A stretch of DNA of 64,000 nt from Sulfoacidibacillus ferrooxidans (GCF_022606465.1 NZ_JALBUF010000002.1:186001-250000); one strand, 5' to 3'; shown: positions 26,258-35,449, numbered from the stretch's first letter. Numbers and translations: made by a program. The notes: generated by a model from the letters alone, not told the origin.

Positions 26258-26597
26258 AAGTCATTGGCTAAGTGGTTGTCTTTATTGAACCGAGTAAACC
26301 TTATGATCATGTTGCTGAAGTGGAAAATGTAGAGGATATGTAAATTGCATGCTTTATCATCAGATGTAGTTAATCTATTGTGCATCAATGAAAATTTCTT
26401 TATTTTGATTAAGCAGAAACACCGTTTTCTATATGGAAACGGTGTTTCTGCTTGAAATATGGAGTATGATCAAGAAAATACGAGTATATGGCTACCTAAA
26501 CTTACTAAAATAGTGTACAAAGAGAGTAGATATTTTATGTGCTATGGTACGAAGTATGGATGATGCGGATACATTATTTTTAAGGGGTTGTATACAT
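26258..26597. other. Intergenic region with a 17-bp hairpin
   Basis: No gene is visible in these 340 bases except a 23-codon frame from GTG 26272 without a ribosome binding site. A perfect 17-bp inverted repeat (26411-26427 with 26437-26453) probably ends transcription after sqr, although its T-tail is weak. The last 60 bases should hold the cheY promoter; no clear consensus was found. Confidence 0.6.
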
Positions 26598-26960
26598 ATG
26601 GCAAGAATTTTAGTGGTGGATGATGCTGCATTTATGCGGATGATGGTAAAAACAATGGTAGAACGAGCAGGTCATCAAGTCATTGCTGAGGCGCAAAATG
26701 GTCACGAGGCTATTCATTTGTATCAACAGCATAAACCGGATCTAGTGACCATGGATATTACGATGCCTGAAATGGATGGTATTGAGGCTGTGAAAAGAAT
26801 TAAGGGACAGGATGCACAGGCCAAGGTGATCATGTGCTCAGCCATGGGACAACAACAAATGGTGATCGAAGCGATTCAAGGTGGTGCCAGTGATTTTGTG
26901 GTGAAGCCTTTTCAGGAAACAAGATTGATTGAAGCGATTCAAAAGGTATTGGCAAAATGA
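26598..26960 (+). CDS. cheY: Chemotaxis response regulator CheY
   Basis: This single-domain receiver would carry phosphate from CheA to the motor or another output. The acidic pair DD (residues 8-9), phospho-acceptor Asp in VTMDITMPEMDG (about residue 54), Thr/Ser position in IMCSAMGQ and Lys in VVKPF are all present. It has 120 residues. ATG 26598 has AAGGGG upstream. Its stop overlaps the cheA start (ATGA), so the two are translationally coupled. Confidence 0.92.
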   Translation: MARILVVDDAAFMRMMVKTMVERAGHQVIAEAQNGHEAIHLYQQHKPDLVTMDITMPEMDGIEAVKRIKGQDAQAKVIMCSAMGQQQMVIEAIQGGASDFVVKPFQETRLIEAIQKVLAK

Positions 26961-29275
26961 ATGAATATTTGACGATGTTTATTGACGAAACGCGCGAGCA
27001 TCTACAAGCATGGTCGGATGGGATGTTGATTTTAGAAAAGCATGAAGACGCAGAGACCATCGCGACGATTTTCCGGGCGGCGCATACCATTAAAGGCATG
27101 GCCATGACCATGGGTTTTACGCGCATGGGAGAAGTGACACACAAGGCGGAGAATGTGCTCGATGATGTGCGTCAAGGAAAACGCCATGTAGATTCTGAAT
27201 TAGTGGATCTGTTATTTCATAGTCTGGATCAATTAGAAAGCTTACTTTCTGATGTGGAAGAGACCGGTCAAGAGAGTGCTGAGGCGATATCTGACGTCGT
27301 GGATCCGTTTACTAGCCTTGCGCAAGTGCAGGTGGCTACACAGGAGATCGCATCAACAACGGCTACAAGAGAAGAAGTAGAGATGGCTACGAATCAGCAT
27401 GTGCCATCTGAGATGATTCAAGGGATCGCAAGACAAGCCATGGAACTAGGCAGTCGCGTGTATGAAGTGCAGATCGGCTTTGCAACAGAATGTATCATGC
27501 CTATGGCTCGATTTGCCCAATTATTACAGCGGATTGATCAAAACGAGCTCTTGTTGACCATTCCTGATGCTACTGTTCTTGAAACAGGGGACTATGCCGG
27601 TGAAGTGACGCTTGTGTTGGCAACACAAGAGGATGTAGAGACACTCGGGGAGAGAATCGCAGATATCTCCGAAGTGGTCATCGTATCGCTTCGCGAGTGG
27701 CGCATGACAGATGGTGGACATGCAGAACACGGAGTGGCATTGTTGCCAAAGACGAGGGTAACCGATGACGATTACGTGGTCAAAGTGGTGGAACTCGCAT
27801 TAAAGCAAAACAAGCGTGTCTATGAGGTGGGTGTGCGTTTACATGAGGAGACTGTGTTAAAAAGTGCTCGCATGTACATGGTATTTGAAGCGATCGGTGG
27901 CCAAGATCAACTCCTCTATACACGACCTAGTATGCGCGAGATTGAAGAAGAAACGTTTTTGCGTGATGTCCTCTTTGTCATGTGGAGTACGGAGGGCGTT
28001 GAAGGAGTCAAACGCGCTGTAGAAGGGGTATCGGATATTGTACTGGTACAGTTGCGCGAATGGATGGTCGAAGATGGGAAGGCGCAGTCTGGGCCTAACT
28101 TAGTTCAGCCACCCATGAAGGAGCAAAAAGGAGAAAGTAAAGGAAAAAAAACAAATGCCACCGTGCGAGTGGATGTGGACAAGCTTGATTTATTGATGAA
28201 TTTATTCTCTGAAATAGCCATTGATAAGACTCGTTTTGAGAGTTTAGCGACAGAATTCGGCGATGCGCGCCTTGTGGATACGGTGGCTCATATGAGTCGA
28301 GCGACAAACGATTTACAAGAATTGATCATGTCAATACGCATGATTCCAGTGGGCAGTGTATTTCAACGTTTCCCAAGAATGGTGCGCGATACCGCTCGTA
28401 GTTTACACAAAGAGATTGAGTTTATCATGAGTGGAGAAGAAACCGAGCTTGATCGCATGGTCGTCGAGGAACTAGCCGATCCCCTGATGCACTTGTTGAG
28501 AAACTCGTTAGATCATGGAATCGAAGAGGCGACGGTACGCCAGTCAACGGGCAAATCAACGAGTGGTCATATTTATTTGCGCGCCTATCCCATGGGGAAT
28601 CGAGTGGTGATTGAGGTCGAGGATGATGGCCATGGGATCCATCGTGACCGTGTATTTCGCAAAGCAGTAGAGCGAGGGCTTGTATCGGCCAGTGATCCAT
28701 TATCTGATGCACAGGTGTATCACTTGTTGTTCGCGTCTGGTTTTTCCACATCCGATCAGGTGTCAGATCTTTCTGGTCGCGGTGTGGGTCTTGATGTAGT
28801 GAAGGCTAAGATCGAATCACTCTCAGGACGTGTGGACGTGGAGAGCGCAGAGGGCAAAGGAACGAAGTTTACGATTACACTACCCGTTACACTCGCTCTT
28901 TTACAGAGTATTATGGTGCGCATGGATGGGCATCCCTTTGCTGTGCCCTTAGCGACGATTGAGGAAATTCAAGAAGAACCGGAAGTCAAGCAGGTAGGTG
29001 GCGGACAGGAAGTCGTCGTATGGCGTGGCAAGGTTACTCCGCTTGTGCGAGTAAGGAATACGTTTATGCTCGATCCTGCACAGGAACGTGGCCATGTATT
29101 GTTTGTGGCGCGTGGGCGAGATCATATCGGGCTTGTGGTCGATGACGTGATTGGACAACAAGAAGTGGTTTTGAAGCCACTCCCAAAGGTCGTAAAAGAT
29201 GTGAAGTATTACGCAGGAGCAACCATTCTAGGGGATGGACAGGTTGCTTTGGTGCTGGATCCAGGCGCTTTTTAG
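26957..29275 (+). CDS. cheA: Chemotaxis histidine kinase CheA with two P2-like repeats
   Basis: CheA phosphorylates CheY in response to receptors. The HPt domain has H43 in AAHTIKGMAMTMGF. Two similar segments follow (about residues 155-255 and 275-375), each starting with RVYEV and ending with VSLREW or VQLREW. They look like a tandem duplication of the CheY-binding P2 region. Then come the dimerisation helices, the ATPase (LLRNSLDHGIE, DDGHGI, SGRGVGLDVV) and the CheW-like P5. The total of 772 residues is longer than usual because of the duplication. Confidence 0.92.
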   Translation: MNEYLTMFIDETREHLQAWSDGMLILEKHEDAETIATIFRAAHTIKGMAMTMGFTRMGEVTHKAENVLDDVRQGKRHVDSELVDLLFHSLDQLESLLSDVEETGQESAEAISDVVDPFTSLAQVQVATQEIASTTATREEVEMATNQHVPSEMIQGIARQAMELGSRVYEVQIGFATECIMPMARFAQLLQRIDQNELLLTIPDATVLETGDYAGEVTLVLATQEDVETLGERIADISEVVIVSLREWRMTDGGHAEHGVALLPKTRVTDDDYVVKVVELALKQNKRVYEVGVRLHEETVLKSARMYMVFEAIGGQDQLLYTRPSMREIEEETFLRDVLFVMWSTEGVEGVKRAVEGVSDIVLVQLREWMVEDGKAQSGPNLVQPPMKEQKGESKGKKTNATVRVDVDKLDLLMNLFSEIAIDKTRFESLATEFGDARLVDTVAHMSRATNDLQELIMSIRMIPVGSVFQRFPRMVRDTARSLHKEIEFIMSGEETELDRMVVEELADPLMHLLRNSLDHGIEEATVRQSTGKSTSGHIYLRAYPMGNRVVIEVEDDGHGIHRDRVFRKAVERGLVSASDPLSDAQVYHLLFASGFSTSDQVSDLSGRGVGLDVVKAKIESLSGRVDVESAEGKGTKFTITLPVTLALLQSIMVRMDGHPFAVPLATIEEIQEEPEVKQVGGGQEVVVWRGKVTPLVRVRNTFMLDPAQERGHVLFVARGRDHIGLVVDDVIGQQEVVLKPLPKVVKDVKYYAGATILGDGQVALVLDPGAF

Positions 29276-29317
29276 GTGTTATATTGTCAGTTTAATAAAA
29301 GGTAGATAGGGAAGAGG

Positions 29318-30268
29318 TTGGATGGACGAGTGGATATAGTGAAAGGATTTCAAGATGTAGTAGCACTCATAGGCATTCAAGAGGAAGATTTTCACGTATT
29401 AGCTGCACAACATGCATTTTTTGAACGCCATGCACAGGCTGTCGTAGACCGTTTTTATGACCAAGTATATGCTGTTCCAGAGTTGCGACACATCATCGAT
29501 GACCATTCAACCCTTGAACGGTTAAAAACGGCACAGAAACAGTTCTTTTTACAAATGGCAGAGTCCAATTCTATGGAGAGTGAACAAGAAGTGATGCGCA
29601 TTGGTGAAATCCATTATCGCATTGGATTATCGCAGAGCTATGTGATCGCCTCCTTGCAAATTTATCAAAATTACATGTTTGAGTATGCACATGAAATGGA
29701 TGATCCACGGGTTATCCCAGCATTTTCACGGCGACTGCGTTTGCGCGAATTACTGATGACCGAAGCATATGTACAGTACGTACAACGAATCCAACAAGAG
29801 GTAGGAGAAAAAGTGGTTGCTTCGACGGATGAATTAAAGGGAATTTCAGACCAACTATCGACCGCAACGATTCGCATCGCAGAACGGTTGCAAGATATTT
29901 TATCCGAGTCGTTGCAGGTGAAGTCAGATGCGGATGAATCAAGGACACTTGCAACTTATGTACAGGAGATAGCTGATCAGTCGAACTTACTTGGGTTAAA
30001 CGCAGCCATTGAGGCTGCTCGCGCAGGAGATCAGGGACGAGGGTTTTCCGTTGTTGCAGATGAAATGCGCAAGATGGCCGAGCAAAGTAAAAAGTACGCA
30101 AAACAAATTCGCCAACAGCTGGTAGGCGTAAATCAGCGTATTGAAACGTTAAGTACAGCTATTGAAGAGATTGCGGCTGTGACACAGGAACACACAGCTA
30201 GTACAGAGGAGTTTGCGGCAGCATTTATGGAGCTACGCGAAGTAGCTCATGATCTTGCACGTAAGTAG
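29318..30268 (+). CDS. Globin-coupled soluble chemoreceptor (HemAT-like, short)
   Basis: This is a haem-based oxygen sensor for aerotaxis. The N-terminal globin domain (about residues 1-155) has the proximal-His candidate H99 in [16 protein letters not shown]. The C-terminal receptor signalling tip is clear ([20 protein letters not shown], then [13 protein letters not shown]). No membrane helix is present. At 316 residues the signalling arms are shorter than in Bacillus HemAT. TTG 29318 follows TAGGGA; GTG 29330 is an alternative. Its place between cheA and cheW suggests it is the dedicated receptor of this cluster. Confidence 0.88.
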   Translation: MDGRVDIVKGFQDVVALIGIQEEDFHVLAAQHAFFERHAQAVVDRFYDQVYAVPELRHIIDDHSTLERLKTAQKQFFLQMAESNSMESEQEVMRIGEIHYRIGLSQSYVIASLQIYQNYMFEYAHEMDDPRVIPAFSRRLRLRELLMTEAYVQYVQRIQQEVGEKVVASTDELKGISDQLSTATIRIAERLQDILSESLQVKSDADESRTLATYVQEIADQSNLLGLNAAIEAARAGDQGRGFSVVADEMRKMAEQSKKYAKQIRQQLVGVNQRIETLSTAIEEIAAVTQEHTASTEEFAAAFMELREVAHDLARK

Positions 30269-30323
30269 AAGTAGGTACTTGCAAGTACAACTGATCGACT
30301 GATGGTGAGGATGGTGATAGGGA

Positions 30324-30689
30324 ATGAAAGTCGTGATTTATCGTTTAGGTGATAGTCAATATGCAACACCTGTCGAAAAAATACAATCGATTGAACGCAT
30401 GCTTCCGATTCGTCCTGTCCCTGGGGCAGCATCGCATATACTTGGTGTGGCCAATTTGCGTGGTAGCGTGATTGCGGTGAGCGATTTAAGGGCCTTATTG
30501 CATATTGAAGAACAGGAATTGACTGCTGAATCTCGGTTGTTAATATCTGAAGGCAACGGGTATGTCGTGGATGAAGCACTAGATATCGCTGATTGTGCGC
30601 TTGATGCATGGGAAGTGGTAGGTGAACAAAGAGTGTGGCAACGTGAAGATCAATTGATTGTATGGGAAGAACTTGGAGCCAATGGATGA
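30324..30689 (+). CDS. CheW-like chemotaxis coupling protein
   Basis: This small SH3-like adaptor would link receptor and CheA. The pattern YATPVEKIQSIERM, then the core ILGVANLRGSVIAVSDLR (about residues 41-58) is diagnostic of CheW. Length is 121 residues, slightly short. The radical SAM gene starts before its stop (overlap of 8 bases). Confidence 0.88.
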   Translation: MKVVIYRLGDSQYATPVEKIQSIERMLPIRPVPGAASHILGVANLRGSVIAVSDLRALLHIEEQELTAESRLLISEGNGYVVDEALDIADCALDAWEVVGEQRVWQREDQLIVWEELGANG

Positions 30690-31833
30690 GTGTATAGTGC
30701 GTGAACAAAACCATAAGTTACAGGTTCGTAAAGGGAACGAACTGTACGTATTTGATCGCTCTGGACGATTTATGCTATTTGTTGCAAAAGGGCACGTGGT
30801 GCGTCGCGGATTAGATCATCGAATGCTTGATATTCGTATTCCAAGTAGTGGTGGGTTACCTGCTCGCCGCTATAGAGAGATACCTGACACGGAAAAGACA
30901 AACTTTCTCACGAAAGCGTATCAGATTGCACAAAAAGCATTGCAACAGACAGAGCACGCACTATCTGATAAGTGGACACCTGTACTGTCTTTAATGACGG
31001 TGGCTGAAATGTCTAGGGATAAAGAGCGATTCAGTCGCACTTATTTACCTGTTAGTATTTTGCCGCCAGATCAATATCACTCTCTTGTGATTCAAGTTTC
31101 CCATGGATGTTCGTACAATCGATGTTTGTTTTGTGATTTTTATCGAGATCGTCCTTTCCATATCAAGTCTCCAGAAGAAATACAGCATCACCTTGCGCAT
31201 GTGCTTGACTTTTTGGGTAAGCGTATAGATGATCGAACAGGTATTTTTCTTGGGGATGGCAATGCGTTAATTATACCTACTGATCGGTTGCTGCACATGA
31301 TTCACATGATCAAAAGTACATTAGGTGAAGATGTGGCTACATCTTTTCACACATTTATGGACACATTTAACTTAGATTATAAATCAATGGATGAATTGCG
31401 CATGTTGCATGAAATGGGGTTACAAACTGTCTATGTAGGTTTCGAGACGGGAGCAGATCGCTTGCGTCAGTTTCTCGATAAACCAGGGACATCAGCAGAG
31501 GCTGTAGAAGCTGTGACGACGTTAAAAATGGCTGGGTATCGTGTCGGGGTTATTTTGCTAATTGGAGCAGGAGGAACTTCTTTTGTGCAAGAACATCGCA
31601 CAGAAACATGGAAGGCCTTATTGAATATCCCATTTACATCGGATGACATTATTTTTTTATCTCCATTTTATATGCCAGAACACACTGCATATCACGCCAA
31701 AATAGATGAAAAAGGATTGTGTGAGCTTTCTGACGAACAGATGGAGAAAGAAATACAGATATTCAAGGAAAAACTTTCAACGAATACACCAGCTACAATT
31801 ACCATGTATTCGATAAAAGAGCATTTGTACTAA
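30682..31833 (+). CDS. Radical SAM protein, function unknown
   Basis: This is a radical S-adenosylmethionine enzyme. Its cluster motif CSYNRCLFC (C143, C148, C151) has the C-x4-C-x2-C spacing seen in a subgroup related to the Elp3/COG1032-type proteins. A later FETGADRLRQFLDKPG stretch and GYRVGVILLIG fit the TIM barrel of that group. The N-terminal 110 residues have no motif I recognise. ATG 30682 overlaps the cheW end, so it is coupled to the chemotaxis cluster; whether it modifies a component of that system is unknown. Confidence 0.8.
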   Translation: MDECIVREQNHKLQVRKGNELYVFDRSGRFMLFVAKGHVVRRGLDHRMLDIRIPSSGGLPARRYREIPDTEKTNFLTKAYQIAQKALQQTEHALSDKWTPVLSLMTVAEMSRDKERFSRTYLPVSILPPDQYHSLVIQVSHGCSYNRCLFCDFYRDRPFHIKSPEEIQHHLAHVLDFLGKRIDDRTGIFLGDGNALIIPTDRLLHMIHMIKSTLGEDVATSFHTFMDTFNLDYKSMDELRMLHEMGLQTVYVGFETGADRLRQFLDKPGTSAEAVEAVTTLKMAGYRVGVILLIGAGGTSFVQEHRTETWKALLNIPFTSDDIIFLSPFYMPEHTAYHAKIDEKGLCELSDEQMEKEIQIFKEKLSTNTPATITMYSIKEHLY

Positions 31834-31857
31834 AATTATTGCTATGAATAACAGCAA

Positions 31858-31896
31858 AAAGCACGTACTTCTGCTTACGTCAGAAGTACGTGCTTT
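31858..31896. terminator. Bidirectional terminator between the radical SAM gene and dps
   Basis: A perfect 16-bp stem (31858-31873 with 31881-31896) lies between convergent genes. AAAAA precedes it, giving a T-run for the minus-strand dps transcript. Confidence 0.85.
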
Positions 31897-31916
31897 CCAT
31901 CATGAGCAATGTACAT

Positions 31917-32354
31917 TTACTGCAAAAACGCTTGAAGCATCCATACATGAGCTTGTAGTTGTGTGTGAATTGCAAGCAACATATCTGCCGTAGTTTCATC
32001 ACCTGTTTCTTGTGCTGTTCGCATATCGTTTTGCAACTGTTCGATGATGGTCGAAAAGTCAGTACTCAATGTTTGAACCATTTGTTCAGCATCTTCTTGT
32101 CCTGTTGCTTCTGTAACACTCGAGAGTTCTAAACATTCCTTCATTGTAGCTACCGGTTTTGCCTGAAGGGCCAATACTCGCTCTGCTAGTTCATCGACGT
32201 GTAAGGCAGCTTCTTCATAAAATTCCTGGAATTTTACATGGAGAGTAAAGAATTGTGGACCTTTAACATACCAGTGGTAGTTATGTAATTTTACGTAAAG
32301 TACAGTCCAGTTGGCAATGTGGTGATTAAGTAGAGTCGTGATTTTATTTGTCAT
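31917..32354 (-). CDS. dps: Dps-family ferritin-like DNA-protection protein
   Basis: This forms a 12-subunit iron-storing shell that removes ferrous iron and peroxide. The ferroxidase ligands are visible: [15 protein letters not shown], then a [16 protein letters not shown] stretch supplying Asp and Glu. I use ATG 32354 because GGAGAT lies 7 bases upstream; this gives 145 residues, the usual size. A PerR-like box sits 27 bases before the start. Confidence 0.92.
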   Translation of the reverse strand: MTNKITTLLNHHIANWTVLYVKLHNYHWYVKGPQFFTLHVKFQEFYEEAALHVDELAERVLALQAKPVATMKECLELSSVTEATGQEDAEQMVQTLSTDFSTIIEQLQNDMRTAQETGDETTADMLLAIHTQLQAHVWMLQAFLQ

Positions 32355-32380
32355 AAGTAGATCTCCTTTATTTTGGTAGA

Positions 32381-32395
32381 TTAGATTTATTCTAA
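32381..32395. promoter_or_regulatory. PerR-like box controlling dps
   Basis: TTAGATTTATTCTAA is a 7-1-7 inverted repeat that matches the PerR box TTATAATNATTATAA at 11 of 14 defined positions. The Bacillus dps homologue mrgA is a classic PerR target. The regulator is not in the window. Confidence 0.65.
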
Positions 32396-32491
32396 ATTGT
32401 GTTCGCATTGGAATTGTACCACATGCGTTGTTCAACGTCTATAGACTATGCACAGTTATTCCTAGAAGTAGAGAATATTTTATATGTACAT

Positions 32492-32549
32492 GCTACTTTA
32501 GCAAATGACATTGTTAGTGTATACTAACAATGTCATTTGCTAAAGTAGC
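32492..32549. repeat. Perfect 27-bp inverted repeat in the dps/NRAMP intergenic region
   Basis: The arms 32492-32518 and 32523-32549 are exact complements around a GTAT loop. Neither side carries a T-run, so it is not a typical terminator. It lies 55 bases before the NRAMP-like start and would form a very stable hairpin in its leader if transcription starts upstream. Confidence 0.85.
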
Positions 32550-32603
32550 GCTTAGCTCATCACCGGAGAATCCCTTGATCAGAAAGTCGTAAGGGTCATC
32601 CAC

Positions 32604-33926
32604 ATGAATTTAAAAACAGGGAGCTTGACTCGATGTCTAGCTGATCATGGAGGATTAAATTTGAAAACTAACACTGCAGCCCCATCACGTTTTAGGGGTA
32701 TAGCTTGGAAATCATTTTTGCTTGTGATGGGCCCTGGTATGATAGTTATGTTAGCTGATTCAGATGTAGGTAGTGTGATTACTGCAGCTCAGTGTGGTGC
32801 AGAGTGGGGATATAAGCTACTTTTAGTACAATTTATCTTGATGCCTATTTTATACATGGTACAGGAATTGACCGTTCGATTGGGTATTTTCACTGGAAAA
32901 GGACATGGGGAACTGATCAGAGAAACATTTGGTCCTATCTGGGCATGGATTTCACTGACTGGACTTACCATCTCAGCTGCAGGTGGGCTATTAACGGAAT
33001 TCTCCGGTTTGGCAGGAGTGAGCGTCCTTTTTGGCATTCCTCGTATCGTTGGCGTTCTTTTAGGTGCAGTCTTTCTATTGGTAGTGGTCTATACAGGATC
33101 GTATCGACGTGTTGAGCGAATTGCATTATTTGTAGGCTTATTTGAATTAGTGTTCTTTGGAATCGCTATCATTAGTCATCCTAATCTACATACAATTCTT
33201 GTGAGTCTCGGGCAAATTCCACTTACAAATTCAAGCTATCTCTTTTTAATCTCAGCAAGTATTGGAGCTGTGATTATGCCGTTTATGATTTTTTATCAAC
33301 AGTCTGCGGTCACTGATAAGGGACTTGGTCCAGATTCGTATCGCCATGCGCGTCTAGATACGGCGATTGGTGCGGTGGTTACTCAAGGAATCATGGCAGC
33401 TGTATTAATCGCTACTGCAGCTACGATTGGGCGTGTTCACCCGGATGCATCACTCAATACCGTGGGGCAGTTATCACAGGCGCTCACACCATTTTTAGGG
33501 CACCAATTGGGGAGAGACATTTTCGCTATTGGAATGATAGGTGCTGGAGCAGTTGCGGCTATGGTAGAAGCACTTGGATTTGCATGGGGTTTTGGGGAAG
33601 TTACTGGGGTAAAGCACTCTTTGGAGCATCACGTGATGGAAGCTCCTTGGTTTTATGGTGTTTTTACCTGTATTGTAATCGTAGCAGCAGGTGTAGTCAT
33701 TCTTGTTCATAATTTGATCTCGTTAGATATTGTAGTTGAAGTAGTCAATGCATTTTTACTTCCTTTGGTCTTGGGGTTATTGGTTGGACTCGCCATTAAG
33801 TCTTTGCCTTTAGAACATCGTTTGCGCGGATGGTACAAATGGGTAGTGATCTTCACAGTCATTTTGACTGCAGGACTTGGTGTGTACGGCGGGTTAACTG
33901 TTATACCTGGTTTTCCTACCTTTTAA
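32604..33926 (+). CDS. Atypical NRAMP-family metal transporter, second paralogue
   Basis: This is related to the gene at 6.1 kb. Helix 1 reads LLVMGPGMIVMLADSDVGSV rather than the DPGN form, and helix 6 reads GAVIMPFMIFYQQSAVTDKG, keeping Met but not the His of MPH. About eleven helices and 440 residues fit the family. ATG 32604 has GTAAGGG 8 bases upstream; an in-frame TTG at 32661 has GGAGG 7 bases upstream and would give 421 residues, so the start is open. It is monocistronic. The metal is unknown; proximity to dps makes iron or manganese homeostasis plausible. Confidence 0.82.
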   Translation: MNLKTGSLTRCLADHGGLNLKTNTAAPSRFRGIAWKSFLLVMGPGMIVMLADSDVGSVITAAQCGAEWGYKLLLVQFILMPILYMVQELTVRLGIFTGKGHGELIRETFGPIWAWISLTGLTISAAGGLLTEFSGLAGVSVLFGIPRIVGVLLGAVFLLVVVYTGSYRRVERIALFVGLFELVFFGIAIISHPNLHTILVSLGQIPLTNSSYLFLISASIGAVIMPFMIFYQQSAVTDKGLGPDSYRHARLDTAIGAVVTQGIMAAVLIATAATIGRVHPDASLNTVGQLSQALTPFLGHQLGRDIFAIGMIGAGAVAAMVEALGFAWGFGEVTGVKHSLEHHVMEAPWFYGVFTCIVIVAAGVVILVHNLISLDIVVEVVNAFLLPLVLGLLVGLAIKSLPLEHRLRGWYKWVVIFTVILTAGLGVYGGLTVIPGFPTF

Positions 33927-33950
33927 TGAAAGGTAGTGCTTACTTTTTGT

Positions 33951-33993
33951 CATCAGTTCCTCTAATGATTTGGTTTCATTAGGGGAACTGATG
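33951..33993. terminator. 18-bp hairpin between convergent genes
   Basis: The arms 33951-33968 and 33976-33993 pair with one G-T pair. The T-tail is poor on both strands, but the position between convergent genes supports a terminator role. Confidence 0.7.
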
Positions 33994-34022
33994 AGAATGA
34001 TCCAAGTGAATCTTCGTGTTGA

Positions 34023-34229
34023 TTATTGCACGCGTTGCCGGCGATATGCCTGACGTGCTGAAGCCCAGATGTTTCCTGTCACCCAGATGCCAAAGAGGAG
34101 AATAGGAATCCCGTATACATAATCTATTTTCGCTGTGGTCGTGATCGCTTGGTATACGACAGCCGTTCCATAGACTCCTGCAAGTAACGCGAGTATCCAA
34201 ATCACCCATAACTTGAGTCCCTTACTCAT
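34023..34229 (-). CDS. Small two-helix membrane protein of the cytochrome b operon
   Basis: This 68-residue protein has two hydrophobic helices (about residues 7-25 and 39-55) and a basic C-terminus (RQAYRRQRVQ). A GAGGAG site lies 9 bases before ATG 34229. An overlapping frame on the same strand (33979-34209) lacks such a site and is rejected. It follows the subunit IV-like gene by 131 bases on the same strand and may belong to the same membrane complex. No family is recognised. Confidence 0.65.
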   Translation of the reverse strand: MSKGLKLWVIWILALLAGVYGTAVVYQAITTTAKIDYVYGIPILLFGIWVTGNIWASARQAYRRQRVQ

Positions 34230-34360
34230 CTTCGTCGTCTCCTCTGTATGGGTGGTGTATGGTTTACACCACCCATGGTTTCATTTACAATGGCAACTAC
34301 TCATTCGCTGGATTATGCATGCGGTTGGATGCCAGAATCTTGTGATACGAAACGCGATCC

Positions 34361-35449
34361 TTACCCTACTGATGTTGTCTGATCATAGCATGCTGGTATC
34401 TCATGGTCTGCTGCAGCGGTCATAGGACCATGAAACTCTTTATTGCACGATGTAGCTAGAGGACAAGATGCACAGGCGTTGGTTGTCTCTAACCGTTTGT
34501 ACCAATCTCGCCAGATAGCACGGTGCACAGGAAGTACGCGTGGCAACTTATTGAGACCGGGAATAAACGGCAGTAAAACGAGTAGTCCGAACAAAATAGC
34601 AATGGTGTACGCTACGATTTCATCGCCGGATGGCGACGTGGATCCTGGCGGTACTTGATACAAGAAAGTGTACGGAGTCAACCACCAGGGGCCAGGATAC
34701 GCTTGTTCATCGTGGTTGATGCCCCATTGCCCACCTCTCATGTCGATCGTTTTAGCATATTGATGAAGTGCTGGACCTTGCAAAAACAAGAGATCATTTT
34801 GGATGTTCCAACGATAAACCCCATTGTTGGTCTCGCGATCGAGTGCACCAGATAATAATCCAGACTTCGCGAGAGCCAATTCATCGTTCATCATGAGTTG
34901 CACCGGGCCGTATTGACCACTTGGCACAACGACTTGCCCGTTTTGCACAGTGGCTTTATTTAATGCGTTAGTAAAGTTGTTATCCCATGCTTGCTGCTGC
35001 GTGTAGGAAGCTGCGTTGTAGGTTTGTATAGCGGCTTGCAACGGCGTGTCGTTGGATGCCGTTGCAAGCATGGTTAAGGGTGTGATGACATCCGCATTTG
35101 GCGTATAGAGATGGTAGGGAGTACCCCACCATGTTTGCGGTGAAAAGGGACCAATGGATTGAATGTTTTGTGCGACACCGTGCCAACCGTTATTGTATGG
35201 TGGACCATAGGCGGCCATTTCTCCTTGACCATCAAGGTCACCCATGGCTGTTTGCATCACGAGTATCGGTTTTTGATTCGCGATCTCTTGGTTGGTAATG
35301 GCAGGGCGATACGGCGCACCGAAAATAGCTGCTACGATCACAACTGCGACGCCTATGATGCCAAGACTAACAATGCCTTCTTTCACCATATCGAAGTCTT
35401 TTTGGGGAAAGCGCAGAGTATTGCGTTCAAAGCGCGCTTTTCGAATCAT
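34361..35449 (-). CDS. Subunit IV-like cytochrome b partner with large external domain and Cys tail
   Basis: A basic N-terminus and helix (about residues 27-45) lead to an external region of about 230 residues, then a second helix (about 277-297) and a cytoplasmic tail. The segment PGPWWLTPYTFLYQVPPG just before helix 2 resembles the PEWY loop of subunit IV (PetD) but lacks the Glu of PEWY. The tail ending KLPRVLPVHRAIWRDWYKR is followed by C326, C329, C335 and C354. No CxxCH haem c motif exists. It overlaps the cytochrome b gene (ATGA). ATG 35449 is chosen over an upstream frame. I infer a subunit IV with a large insertion in the ef loop. Confidence 0.7.
   Translation of the reverse strand: MIRKARFERNTLRFPQKDFDMVKEGIVSLGIIGVAVVIVAAIFGAPYRPAITNQEIANQKPILVMQTAMGDLDGQGEMAAYGPPYNNGWHGVAQNIQSIGPFSPQTWWGTPYHLYTPNADVITPLTMLATASNDTPLQAAIQTYNAASYTQQQAWDNNFTNALNKATVQNGQVVVPSGQYGPVQLMMNDELALAKSGLLSGALDRETNNGVYRWNIQNDLLFLQGPALHQYAKTIDMRGGQWGINHDEQAYPGPWWLTPYTFLYQVPPGSTSPSGDEIVAYTIAILFGLLVLLPFIPGLNKLPRVLPVHRAIWRDWYKRLETTNACASCPLATSCNKEFHGPMTAAADHEIPACYDQTTSVG

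Noticed and set aside
26272-26343. 23-codon frame from GTG 26272
   Set aside because: It reads like protein (FIEPSKPYDHVAEVENVEDM) but has no ribosome binding site and no neighbour context; it may be a remnant.
32436-32603. yybP-ykoY manganese riboswitch ahead of the second NRAMP-like gene
   Set aside because: The conserved GGGGAGUA-type core is missing; the main structure is a simple perfect hairpin.
33979-34209. 76-codon minus-strand frame as a gene
   Set aside because: It overlaps the 34023-34229 frame, which has a GAGGAG site and a membrane-protein pattern; the other has neither.
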